Below are positions 8,101 to 15,892 of a stretch of DNA of 41,458 nucleotides, one piece after another (position 1 is the stretch's first letter; each line of letters opens with the position of its first letter). Below the pieces are notes generated by a model, which was not told the origin of the DNA, did not search any database, and saw nothing but the letters and a program-made list of their open reading frames with translations. Source of the DNA: Lachnospiraceae bacterium (GTDB lineage Bacteria; Bacillota; Clostridia; Lachnospirales; Lachnospiraceae). Position numbers and translations under genes: made by a program. The DNA lies in contig JAUNGL010000011.1 of NCBI GenBank assembly GCA_030524665.1, forward strand, positions 1-41,458. The letters run 5' to 3'.

Positions 8101-8325
8101 ATGCCAGACGAAAAGAAAAGCACATATACTGGTCAAACTGATGCAAGACGCAAGGCCAGTGCAAAATATCTTAAAGAATCCGTTGAAGATGTCCGCATCC
8201 GTGTACCCAAAGGACAAAAGACTGTCATAAAAAACCACGCAGAGCAACAGGGGGAATCAATGAATCAATTTGTTATCCGTGCCATAAATGAAACTATGAA
8301 GCGTGATGATCTTGAAGCTGTATAA
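8101..8325 (+). CDS. Ribbon-helix-helix (Arc/CopG-like) DNA-binding protein
   Basis: 74 residues from ATG 8101, chosen for its GAGAAGG site; the upstream ATG at 7981 would place the promoter inside the gene. The stretch DVRIRVPKGQKTVIKNHAEQ followed by GESMNQFVIRAINETMK is the beta-strand/helix/helix pattern of Arc-type proteins, with a basic, disordered N-terminus of about 30 residues. Such proteins bind DNA as dimers and are often antitoxins or element regulators. It lies 68 nt upstream of a Uma2-type nuclease gene in the same direction, and three candidate operators precede it. Repressor of the pair is the most economical role; antitoxin activity is unproven. Confidence 0.8.
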   Translation: MPDEKKSTYTGQTDARRKASAKYLKESVEDVRIRVPKGQKTVIKNHAEQQGESMNQFVIRAINETMKRDDLEAV

Positions 8326-8393
8326 TCATAGTTTCCCAGCTCCATAATATCTATCGTCCGAAAACCGGACGAACCATGAAAGGATGTGTTACC

Positions 8394-8936
8394 ATGCCAT
8401 TACCGCAAGAAAGAATTTATACCATTGAAGATATTTACGCTCTCCCGGAAGGAACCAGAGCTGAGCTGATCGACGGCCGGATTTATTACATGGCCCCGCC
8501 ATCCAGGCGGCATCAGGATATCTCTTTTTCTCTCTCCAGAAGTATTGCCGATTACATTGACTCAAAACATTGGTCATGTAAAGTCTATCCTGCCCCATTT
8601 GCAGTTTTTCTGAATGAGGACGATAAAAATTACGTTGAACCTGATATAAGCGTTATCTGCGATCACAGCAAGCTCACAGACAAGGGCTGCACCGGCGCTC
8701 CGGACTGGATCATCGAAATTGTATCACCTGGCAGCAGGCGGATGGACTACATGACTAAGCTATTTAAATACCGGTCTGCGGGTGTCCGGGAATACTGGAT
8801 TGTTGACCCGGAGAAAAACCGCATTCTTGTTTACGACTTTGCCCGAGAAGAAACCGGAGATTACACCTTCTCTGATACTATCAAAGCCGGAATCTATTCT
8901 GATTTTGCCATCGATTTCAGTCAGCTCAATATTTAA
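8394..8936 (+). CDS. Uma2 family (DUF820) putative endonuclease
   Basis: 180 residues from ATG 8394, which has AAAGGA upstream; the ATG at 8376 has no such site. Uma2/DUF820 proteins carry a PD-(D/E)XK nuclease fold. Visible family landmarks in order are RAELIDGRIY, the RRHQD histidine, VEPDISVIC (first acidic residues), WIIEIVSPGSRRMD (second acidic residue) and the KLFKYRSAGVREYWIVDP block with the putative catalytic lysine. The domain looks complete. It follows the ribbon-helix-helix gene and is closed by a terminator. A CGTCCG/CGGACG hairpin sits in the gap just before its ribosome site. The target is unknown; members are very numerous in cyanobacteria and occur sporadically in Firmicutes. 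Confidence 0.85.
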   Translation: MPLPQERIYTIEDIYALPEGTRAELIDGRIYYMAPPSRRHQDISFSLSRSIADYIDSKHWSCKVYPAPFAVFLNEDDKNYVEPDISVICDHSKLTDKGCTGAPDWIIEIVSPGSRRMDYMTKLFKYRSAGVREYWIVDPEKNRILVYDFAREETGDYTFSDTIKAGIYSDFAIDFSQLNI

Positions 8937-8973
8937 TCAGCAGAATGTGCGACGTCGCATAAAATTCTTACAC

Positions 8974-9016
8974 TGCAGCAGGCCCATCAAATCCCTGCTG
9001 CATTTTATTTATTTTT
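8974..9016 (+). terminator. Intrinsic terminator after the Uma2 gene
   Basis: Perfect 9-bp stem TGCAGCAGG (8974-8982) / CCTGCTGCA (8994-9002) followed by TTTTATTTATTTTT. A separate perfect 12-bp palindrome, TGCGACGTCGCA, lies at 8947-8958. Confidence 0.85.
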
Positions 9017-9455
9017 CCTTCTCCGCCCAGAGGGGCCACCCCTCACGCGACAGCGCGCCGATCTTTTTGTCGCCCCCTTCCCCGGTCAGCCGGTAAGCCC
9101 GAAAACTTTTCAGACCGCCCCTCCGTGCAATCTCAACGCTACTCGTTCTGTGCTGCTTGTCCATGTCCGGTGGAACTGCTCTGCACCACTGCCCGGTATG
9201 CTGACGCTGCTGCAGCGTTGCCCCATCCTGGAACCGCATCCGGATCACGTCGGCCTGCGTTTTTTCAGCTTCCAGAGGTGAGCCGGAGATTTTGATGATC
9301 CCGGTACGCTTGCTGCGCTCGGCCATTGCTTCTGAAACTGAAGCTTTCTGGAGTAATTTGCTCCCCATCTCGCTGGCTCTCTGCGTATTCCCTGCTTTAT
9401 ACCCAGCTCTGATGGCGGCCTGAGTGGCATTCAAGTCAATCAGAATAAAACGCCC
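9009..9455 (-). pseudogene. Phage terminase small subunit, decayed remnant
   Basis: On the minus strand a frame reads IDLNATQAAIRAGYKAGNTQ then RASEMGSKLLQKASVSEAMA, the conserved N-terminal DNA-binding helices of the terminase small subunit (terminase_2 type). After about 46 residues the similarity fades into a Trp/Arg-rich sequence consistent with frameshifts. Upstream, where the usual start and EYLIDL lead-in should be, the frame is truncated and passes into a terminator hairpin, and no ATG is in frame. No large terminase or other phage structural gene is nearby. Together with the integrase stub it marks this region as an eroded prophage or integrative element. Confidence 0.65.
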
Positions 9456-9476
9456 TGTATCATTACAGAGCGTTTT
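9447..9476. terminator. Bidirectional terminator-like hairpin
   Basis: AAAACGCCCTGT (9447-9458) pairs with ACAGAGCGTTTT (9465-9476) with one mismatch, and both sides end in a T-run. It lies downstream of the secreted protein gene at 9539-10033. Confidence 0.7.
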
Positions 9477-9538
9477 GAATCATATAATAAGCAGCAGGAT
9501 TCAATTAAACCTGCTGCCCTGTTAATAATTAACCGTCT

Positions 9539-10033
9539 TCACAGAACCATCTGAATATGTAATATAGGTCGTTCCATGATTCGGATCATCGCACTCCTGA
9601 ACATTTTTACGGCTAACCTCATATACGCTTGGTTTGGAGGATTTTTTCCCCGAAAAGCCTTCTGCTGTGCCTGCGCCGCTGCTCTCGCTTGCGCTGCCGC
9701 CTGTGCCTCCAGTGCAGCTCTCGCCGCTGCTTCCGCCTCTACCATTTGATCGGCCTTCTCCAGTGTTTTTTCTCCTGTCTGAATCTGAAGTTCTTCCAGG
9801 ATGACTGCTTCTGTCTCTGTTTCGCTTTCCACATTTTCTGTCTCATTATCCATTGCTGCAAATGCCAGCTCCGTTTCTGTTTCGTCTATTTCTTCTCCCA
9901 ATACAGTACCTGCCATCACAAACCAGCATCCGACACTGATTGCCGCCATTTTTCTTATGATTCTTTTCATTTCTTTTTCGCATTGCCTGTATGAATCTGT
10001 ACACTTCTCAGATGTCTTTTTTCTCTTCTCCAT
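9539..10033 (-). CDS. Small secreted protein with Ala/Gln-rich coil; probable frameshift near the C-terminus
   Basis: 164 residues as read. The start at 10033 is taken for its GGAGG site 12 nt upstream. A hydrophobic signal segment (IIRKMAAISVGCWFVMAGTV) is followed by an acidic Glu/Thr region and an Ala/Gln-rich helix (EAEAAARAALEAQAAAQARA). At the A6 run near 9647 the frame appears to slip: the -1 frame continues with KKSSKPSVYEVSRKN and ends NHGTTYITYSDGSVKTVNY at a TAA at 9522, which looks far more protein-like than the annotated tail. The gene is therefore either mutated by one base, mis-sequenced, or read by -1 frameshifting (heptamer A AAA AAT). I do not recognise the family. It has its own promoter. 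Confidence 0.55.
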   Translation of the reverse strand: MEKRKKTSEKCTDSYRQCEKEMKRIIRKMAAISVGCWFVMAGTVLGEEIDETETELAFAAMDNETENVESETETEAVILEELQIQTGEKTLEKADQMVEAEAAARAALEAQAAAQARAAAQAQQKAFRGKNPPNQAYMRLAVKMFRSAMIRIMERPILHIQMVL

Positions 10034-10133
10034 TGTAAATCTCATCCTCCATATTACATTTTTATATTTTATCTGCCTACGGCAGACAAGCACGTTTTCA
10101 TCACATTCGACATCTTTCTGATTTTTCAGAATG

Positions 10134-10163
10134 ATTCTACCCCGCCCTTAAATTTCCTGTCAA
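10134..10163 (-). promoter_or_regulatory. SigA-type promoter of the small secreted protein gene
   Basis: Minus strand TTGACA (10158-10163), 18-nt spacer, TAGAAT (10134-10139). The leader of about 95 nt can form two small hairpins (TTCTGA/TCAGAA and TGCC/GGCA). Confidence 0.6.
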
Positions 10164-10174
10164 GTAATCATCCT

Positions 10175-10249
10175 GTTACTGTTCACAGGTAGCTGTCCCG
10201 CGGTTACTAGTCAGACGGCTGCCGCTTCGGCAGACGTCTGAACAGTAAC
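10175..10249 (-). repeat. Dispersed hairpin repeat, family A copy 1
   Basis: A 75-nt unit, read on the minus strand, bounded by perfect 11-nt inverted ends GTTACTGTTCA / TGAACAGTAAC. Within it lie a hairpin (CTGCCG/CGGCAG core) and the conserved word GCGGGACAGCTACC. It aligns end to end with the copy at 36233-36310 and shares both ends with the copy at 14648-14802. In the 360-nt gap from 10034 to 10393 the only other signals are the promoter above and an isolated TATAAT at 10304-10309. Confidence 0.8.
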
Positions 10250-10393
10250 ACCATCCTCATACCACAACACTTCTTTCATTAATAAAGCTTGTAAAGATTC
10301 TTTTATAATGGTAGAATCATTTCACCAACTGTTTTTCTCTGGTCATTCAATGATATGACCATTGCATTTGAAATCATAGACAAGAGGGATTTT

Positions 10394-12778
10394 ATGAACG
10401 AAAAAGCATTACAGGTACTGGAGTACCACAAAATCATACAGAGACTGACGGAACTTGCCGGTTCGGAACCTGGAAAGGCACTCTGCCGTGAGTTGGTTCC
10501 GTCTGACGATATTACGGAAATACGGAGAATGCAGCGTGAGACCTCCGATGCGGTCAGCCGGATTTTCCGCAAAGGCAATATCTCCTTTTCCGGTGCCGCT
10601 GATATGCGCGGCTCGCTGAAGCGTCTGGAGATCGGGAGCTCGCTGAATATTGAGGAATTGCTGCGCATCTGCAAGCTTCTTGAAGCATGCCTGCGCGTCA
10701 AGAACTGGTCCCGTCCGGTCAACGATACGGAGGAGGAAGATTCCCTGACTGTGATGTTCTCGGAACTGCAGCCGCTGACTCCCGTGGTGAATGAAATACG
10801 CCGCTGCATTATCTCAGAAGAAGAAATCAGCGATGACGCCAGTCCGGGACTGCGGCAGGTAAGACGTTCGATGAAGATTACGAATGACCGCATCCGCACC
10901 CAGCTTTCGGCGCTTCTGACCGGAGGTGCCAGAACGTACCTGCAGGATGCTGTGATCACGCAGAGAAACGGACGTTACTGTGTCCCGGTCAAAGCAGAAC
11001 ACCGCGGCCAGGTTCCCGGTATGATCCATGACCAGTCCTCCAGCGGCTCTACAATCTTTGTTGAGCCGATGGCTGTCGTGAAGCTGAACAACGATCTGCG
11101 TGAACTCGAACTGAAAGAAGAAAAAGAGATCGAAGCCGTGCTGGCAAATCTGAGTACACTGGTCGCAAAAGAGGCAGAACACATCACGAACGATATTCTG
11201 CTGATGAAGGAACTGGATTTTATTTTTGCACGTGCAAAACTCTCCCACTCTTACAATGGTTCAGAACCTGTCTTCAATACCGAAGGTCGGATCCGGATCC
11301 GAAAGGGACGCCACCCGCTGCTCGATCCTAAGCACGTCGTTCCTGTCGATATCCGCCTCGGCGACGATTTTACTCTGCTCGTCATCTCAGGACCAAATAC
11401 CGGAGGCAAAACCGTATCCCTGAAGACAGTCGGACTCTTCACACTTATGGGGCAGGCCGGACTGCATATCCCGGCGCTGGACCGTTCGGAGCTTTCTGTA
11501 TTTACCGAAGTATTTGCAGACATCGGAGACGAACAGAGCATTGAGCAGAGCCTCAGTACATTTTCCTCCCATATGACAAATATTGTATCGTTCTGGGCAC
11601 ATGCGGATGAGAAATCGCTCGTCCTTTTCGATGAATTAGGTGCCGGCACGGACCCGACCGAGGGTGCTGCACTTGCGATTGCGATCCTTTCCAACCTGCA
11701 CCGTCAGGGTATTCGCACAATCGCAACGACACACTACAGTGAACTAAAAGTATTTGCACTCTCTACACCCGGTGTGGAAAATGGCTGTTGTGAATTCAAT
11801 GTTGAAACACTCCGGCCGACTTACCGACTGCTGATCGGAATCCCGGGCAAGAGCAATGCATTCGCCATCTCCGAGAAGCTGGGACTGCCGGATTATATTA
11901 TCGAAGAAGCAAAAGGTCAGATCAGCCAGGAGGATGAGAGCTTCGAGGACGTGATCGCTGATCTCGAAAACAGCCGACTCACCATAGAAAAAGAGCGTGA
12001 AGAAGTCAACCGCTATAAGCGTGAGATTGAAGAACTGAAACAGCGCCTCGAGCACAAAGAGGACCGTCTGGAATCCAATCGGGATGCGATTCTTCAGAAA
12101 GCGCGCGAGGAAGCACAGACGATCCTCCGGGATGCCAAAGAATACGCGGATGAAACGATCCGAAAATACAATAAACTCGGAAATGCGGCTAATTCTACAC
12201 GAGAGATGGAACAGGAACGTGCCAGACTGCGGGAAAAGATGTCTGAACTGGATAAAAAATCCGGTATCAAGGCTGCAAAGAAACCGAAAAAAGAGCTCTC
12301 CGGCAAGGACCTCCGCATCGGAGACAGTGTCCGCGTCCTTAGCATGAATCTTAAGGGAACTGTCAGCACGCTTCCGGATGCCAGAGGAAATCTCTTCGTC
12401 CAGATGGGAATTCTCCGGTCACAGGTGAATCTGAAGGATCTCGAAAAAATAGCGGATGAAGCTACTATCACTGGCCCTTCCTACCGCCAATCAACGGGAA
12501 GCGGCAAGATCAAGATGTCCAAATCCTTCTCGGTATCCACTGAGATCAATCTACTCGGAAAGACCACGGACGAAGCACTTGTAGAGCTTGACAAATATCT
12601 TGATGATGCCTATCTGGCCCACCTGCCGAATGTACGTGTCGTTCATGGAAAAGGAACGGGAGCGCTCCGCAAAGCAGTGCACCAGTACCTGCGGCGTCAG
12701 AAGCACGTGGAATCCTACCGTCTCGGTGAATTCGGAGAAGGCGATGCCGGCGTGACGATTGTAACATTTAAGCAATGA
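10394..12778 (+). CDS. mutS2: MutS2 (RqcU) ATPase/endonuclease
   Basis: 794 residues from ATG 10394 (AGAGGG site), the normal family length. Domains in order: N-terminal core and clamp (about 1-310), P-loop ATPase with GPNTGGKT near residue 333, Walker B LVLFDELGAGTDPTEGAAL near 408 and the TTHYSEL switch, a long coiled coil (about 520-620), KOW-like segment, and a C-terminal Smr domain (about 717-794) with VHGKGTGALR. The Smr motif that is usually LDLRG reads INLLGKTTDEA, so the arginine is absent, as in some MutS2 proteins. MutS2 acts on collided ribosomes and suppresses recombination rather than repairing mismatches. It is on the plus strand just upstream of the two-component genes but probably separate from them. 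Confidence 0.95.
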   Translation: MNEKALQVLEYHKIIQRLTELAGSEPGKALCRELVPSDDITEIRRMQRETSDAVSRIFRKGNISFSGAADMRGSLKRLEIGSSLNIEELLRICKLLEACLRVKNWSRPVNDTEEEDSLTVMFSELQPLTPVVNEIRRCIISEEEISDDASPGLRQVRRSMKITNDRIRTQLSALLTGGARTYLQDAVITQRNGRYCVPVKAEHRGQVPGMIHDQSSSGSTIFVEPMAVVKLNNDLRELELKEEKEIEAVLANLSTLVAKEAEHITNDILLMKELDFIFARAKLSHSYNGSEPVFNTEGRIRIRKGRHPLLDPKHVVPVDIRLGDDFTLLVISGPNTGGKTVSLKTVGLFTLMGQAGLHIPALDRSELSVFTEVFADIGDEQSIEQSLSTFSSHMTNIVSFWAHADEKSLVLFDELGAGTDPTEGAALAIAILSNLHRQGIRTIATTHYSELKVFALSTPGVENGCCEFNVETLRPTYRLLIGIPGKSNAFAISEKLGLPDYIIEEAKGQISQEDESFEDVIADLENSRLTIEKEREEVNRYKREIEELKQRLEHKEDRLESNRDAILQKAREEAQTILRDAKEYADETIRKYNKLGNAANSTREMEQERARLREKMSELDKKSGIKAAKKPKKELSGKDLRIGDSVRVLSMNLKGTVSTLPDARGNLFVQMGILRSQVNLKDLEKIADEATITGPSYRQSTGSGKIKMSKSFSVSTEINLLGKTTDEALVELDKYLDDAYLAHLPNVRVVHGKGTGALRKAVHQYLRRQKHVESYRLGEFGEGDAGVTIVTFKQ

Positions 12779-12822
12779 TGACAAAGCCGATTCAGAAAGC
12801 TTGCTATGTCATTTTATAAATT
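12779..12822 (+). terminator. Possible weak terminator after mutS2
   Basis: TGACAAAGC pairs imperfectly with GCTTGCTATGTCA, followed by TTTTATAAATTTT. A perfect 12-bp palindrome, TTCAAATTTGAA, lies at 12839-12850 directly before the next ribosome site and could be an operator. Confidence 0.35.
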
Positions 12823-12860
12823 TTCATACTAACAGATTTCAAATTTGAAGGGAGTTCTCC

Positions 12861-13565
12861 ATGGCGACCAGACAGAAAATTCTGATTGTAGATGATGACG
12901 AAAATATATCCGAACTCATTTCTCTTTATCTGACGAAAGAGTTCTACGATACTAAAATTGTATACGACGGTGAGGAAGCGCTGCGGCAGTTTACCCTGTT
13001 CGAACCGAACCTGATTCTGCTTGACCTGATGCTGCCTGGGATCGACGGTTATCAGGTCTGCCGTGAAATACGGCAGCGTTCTTCCGTGCCGATCATTATG
13101 CTTTCCGCCAAGGGAGAGGTCTTTGATAAAGTACTGGGATTGGAGCTTGGTGCAGATGATTATATCATCAAGCCATTTGACTCCAAAGAACTCGTTGCGC
13201 GTGTAAAGGCAGTGCTCCGGCGTTATCAGGCCACTCCTCCTGTTTCCACAAAGCCAACTGGAAAATGCGTCGAGTATCCGGATCTGACGATTAACCTGAC
13301 CAATTACGCCGTTATTTACAAAGGAAATACGGTAGAAATGCCTCCGAAAGAGCTGGAATTGCTGTATTTTCTGGCTGCATCCCCCAATCAGGTATTCACA
13401 CGTGAACAGCTCCTGGATCATATCTGGGGATATGAATACATTGGTGACACACGTACGGTCGATGTGCATATCAAGCGGATCCGTGAAAAAATCAAGGACA
13501 ACCGCTTCTGGTCCATCGCAACTGTCTGGGGTATTGGCTACAAATTTGAGGTGAAGCCAAAATGA
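12861..13565 (+). CDS. OmpR/PhoB-family response regulator
   Basis: 234 residues. Receiver domain 1-120 with the acidic pocket D11-D13, phosphoacceptor D55 in LILLDLMLPG, and K104 in IIKPFD; winged-helix DNA-binding domain about 130-230, ending WGIGYKFE. A GGGAG site precedes the ATG. Its TGA overlaps the ATG of the histidine kinase by four bases (ATGA), so the pair is translationally coupled. Target genes cannot be told from sequence; the closest candidate is its own operon, given the palindrome just upstream. Confidence 0.93.
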   Translation: MATRQKILIVDDDENISELISLYLTKEFYDTKIVYDGEEALRQFTLFEPNLILLDLMLPGIDGYQVCREIRQRSSVPIIMLSAKGEVFDKVLGLELGADDYIIKPFDSKELVARVKAVLRRYQATPPVSTKPTGKCVEYPDLTINLTNYAVIYKGNTVEMPPKELELLYFLAASPNQVFTREQLLDHIWGYEYIGDTRTVDVHIKRIREKIKDNRFWSIATVWGIGYKFEVKPK

Positions 13566-14638
13566 AACGCAAACTTTATGCAACGTATCTGCTGTCCTAT
13601 TTGGGATTTTTGATTGCAAGCTTCGCCGCCACCATTTATGTGACCCCCCGCTTCCTGCGGCAATATCTGTATGCGATTTCGGATGAAGCCGAATATCGGC
13701 GCTATCTGCAGAGTCAGTCTGTTGCCATTCAGAATGTCTGCTATATTCTGTTTGGTATCTTTCTGGTTCTCTCTCTCTTCCCGGTTCTGATCTTCCACGT
13801 ACGGATTTACCGGCCCCTGAACCAGATCATCATGGCGGCTGCCAAATATACGGACAATACCATTACGGGAAGGATTCCCTACGAAGGTGATGATGAACTG
13901 GGAAGTCTGAGTGCTTCCCTGAACTATCTGACCGAAAACATGCGGAACACAGGTGATTACCAACGGAAATTTATCTCAAATATTTCTCATGACTTCCGTT
14001 CCCCTCTGACTTCCATTAAGGGCTACGTCGAAGCAATGCTGGATGGAACCATTCCGCCGGAAATGCAGGAAAGATACCTTGGCATCGTACTAAGCGAGAC
14101 AGAACGGCTGAACAAACTGACAGAAGGTCTTCTGACTCTGAATAATTTCGATGATCAGGGAGTTTATCTCGAAATGACTGATTTTGATATCGTATCCGTA
14201 ATCACAGGCAGCGTTGCATCTTTCGAAGGACTCTGCAGCAAAAAAAATCTCCGGATAGAGACTTCCTTCTCCAAACCGGAGATTCCGGTACATGCGGACC
14301 TCGTCAAGATCCAGCAGGTACTCTATAATCTGATCGATAACGCAATCAAATTCAGTTATCCTGATTCTCTGATCCGGATTCAGGCAGCCGAGCGCCACAA
14401 AAAAGTCTTCATTTCCATCAAAGACCACGGTGAAGGAATTTCCCGCGAGAACCTGCCCAAGATCTGGGATCGTTTTTTCAAAACAGATACCTCACGCGGC
14501 AGGGACAAAAAAGGAACAGGTCTGGGCCTGGCCATCGTAAAGGAAATTATCCGCGCACATGACCAGAATATTAATGTAGTGAGTACGGAAGGAGTCGGAA
14601 CAGAGTTTGTGTTCACGCTCGCATGTGCTCCGAAATAA
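13562..14638 (+). CDS. Sensor histidine kinase
   Basis: 358 residues. Two membrane segments (about 7-27 and 58-80) bracket a short outside loop of some 30 residues, followed by HAMP, the HisKA box with ISHDFRSPLTS (phosphorylated His at about 143), and the HATPase_c domain with N-box LIDNAIKFS, G1 DHGEGIS and G2 KKGTGLGLAIVKE. The small external loop suggests membrane or interface sensing rather than a large ligand domain. It is the cognate partner of the regulator upstream. A family A repeat begins 10 nt after the stop codon. Confidence 0.93.
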   Translation: MKRKLYATYLLSYLGFLIASFAATIYVTPRFLRQYLYAISDEAEYRRYLQSQSVAIQNVCYILFGIFLVLSLFPVLIFHVRIYRPLNQIIMAAAKYTDNTITGRIPYEGDDELGSLSASLNYLTENMRNTGDYQRKFISNISHDFRSPLTSIKGYVEAMLDGTIPPEMQERYLGIVLSETERLNKLTEGLLTLNNFDDQGVYLEMTDFDIVSVITGSVASFEGLCSKKNLRIETSFSKPEIPVHADLVKIQQVLYNLIDNAIKFSYPDSLIRIQAAERHKKVFISIKDHGEGISRENLPKIWDRFFKTDTSRGRDKKGTGLGLAIVKEIIRAHDQNINVVSTEGVGTEFVFTLACAPK

Positions 14639-14647
14639 TCATGAACC

Positions 14648-14802
14648 GTTACTATTCACGACCCTGTGATCCGCGAACAGTAACGCGCTTCGCGTTGCAC
14701 AGAAATTCTACCTTCGGCATAATTTCGCGCGTTCAGTACTCGGGATTTCCGTGCATTCTGCCCGGAAACACCTCGCGGGACAGCTACCCCGTGAATAGTG
14801 AC
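14648..14802 (+). repeat. Dispersed hairpin repeat, family A copy 2 (long form)
   Basis: 155 nt with inverted ends GTTACTATTCACG (14648-14660) and CGTGAATAGTGAC (14790-14802), 12 of 13 pairing. It opens with a hairpin closed by CGCGAACAGTAAC and ends with CGCGGGACAGCTACC plus the terminal word. Between them lie about 100 nt with further small hairpins (AACGCG/CGCGTT and GAAATT/AATTTC) absent from copies 1 and 3. It fills most of the gap between the kinase gene and the terminator. Confidence 0.75.
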
Positions 14803-14836
14803 CATAAACCACATATAAAACCATAATTACAAACAA

Positions 14837-14914
14837 GGTGCTGTAAAACCGCTGACAGTCACAAAACATAGTATAAATTCTGTGTCTGGTTACGCTTTAC
14901 AGCACCCTTTTATT
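14837..14914. terminator. Terminator between the histidine kinase and transketolase genes
   Basis: GGTGCTGTAAA (14837-14847) pairs with TTTACAGCACC (14896-14906), followed by a T-rich tail on the plus strand and a weaker one on the minus strand. The loop is long (about 48 nt). It serves convergent transcripts. Confidence 0.7.
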
Positions 14915-14953
14915 TATGGTTCATCTATCTGATTTTCAGATTCCCATGTAATC

Positions 14954-15892
14954 CTACAACCACGCCTTTACCTGCTCATAGATTCCGTCGCCGTCCAGCT
15001 TGTACTTCTTAATCAGAGCTGCAGCAGCACCTGACTCGCCGAATACATCCTGAATACCGATCTTCAGTACCGGGGTCGGAGCCTTTGCGCAGAGTACATC
15101 ACATACTGCACTTCCAAGTCCGCCGATGACGGAATGCTCTTCTACGGTAACTACCTTTCCGGTAGCCTTTGCGGATTCTACCACCAGCTCTTCATCGAGC
15201 GGTTTGATGGTGTGGATGTTGATCACCTTGGCAGATACGCCCTCTGCTGCCAGCTTCTCAGCCGCATCCAGAGCACCGCTCACGCAAAGTCCGGTTGCGA
15301 TAATTGTCACATCGGTACCTTCTCTGAGTACTACACCCTTACCGATCTCAAACTTGTAGTCCGGATTGTCATTGATCACCGGAACTGCAAGACGTCCGAA
15401 ACGCAGATAAACCGGTCCTTCATATTCATAAGCTGCCTCTACGGCTGCTCTTGCCTCCACATCGTCAGACGGGTTGATCACAACCATGCCCGGGATCGTA
15501 CGCATCAGGGCAAGGTCTTCGTTACACTGGTGGGACGCTCCGTCCTCTCCTACGGAGATACCTGCATGTGTTGCACCGATCTTAACGTTCATGTGCGGAT
15601 ATCCGATCGAGTTTCTTACCTGCTCAAATGCACGTCCGGATGCGAACATTGCAAATGTGCTGGCAAACGGTACCTTTCCTGTCGTGGAAAGTCCTGCAGC
15701 AATACCCATCATGTTGCACTCTGCGATACCGCAGTCAATGTGGCGCTCCGGGAATGCTTTCTTGAATACGCCTGTCTTGGTAGCCCCTGCAAGGTCAGCA
15801 TCCAGAACTACGAGATTTTCATGCTTCTTTCCAAGCTCAGCAAGCGCGTTGCCATAGCTCTCTCTGGTAGCGATTTTCTTTACTTCTGACAT
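14954..15892 (-). CDS. Transketolase, C-terminal (pyrimidine-binding) subunit
   Basis: 312 residues. Split transketolases encode the pyrimidine (PYR) and C-terminal domains separately. This subunit contains the conserved DADLAGATKTG opening, the FPERHIDCGIAECNMMGIAA block with the catalytic glutamate (AE), and the SVGEDGASHQCNEDLALMR loop, then the C-terminal transketolase domain ending near VEEHSVIGGLGSAVCDVL. It joins the N-subunit to move two-carbon units between pentose and other sugar phosphates. The start overlaps the end of the N-subunit gene by 13 nt, which points to coupled translation. The cluster ends at the hairpin at 14837-14914. Confidence 0.92.
   Translation of the reverse strand: MSEVKKIATRESYGNALAELGKKHENLVVLDADLAGATKTGVFKKAFPERHIDCGIAECNMMGIAAGLSTTGKVPFASTFAMFASGRAFEQVRNSIGYPHMNVKIGATHAGISVGEDGASHQCNEDLALMRTIPGMVVINPSDDVEARAAVEAAYEYEGPVYLRFGRLAVPVINDNPDYKFEIGKGVVLREGTDVTIIATGLCVSGALDAAEKLAAEGVSAKVINIHTIKPLDEELVVESAKATGKVVTVEEHSVIGGLGSAVCDVLCAKAPTPVLKIGIQDVFGESGAAAALIKKYKLDGDGIYEQVKAWL

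Noticed and set aside
12804..13619. 271-codon minus-strand ORF opposite the response regulator
   Set aside because: The response regulator is unmistakable on the plus strand, and the antisense frame shows no domain.
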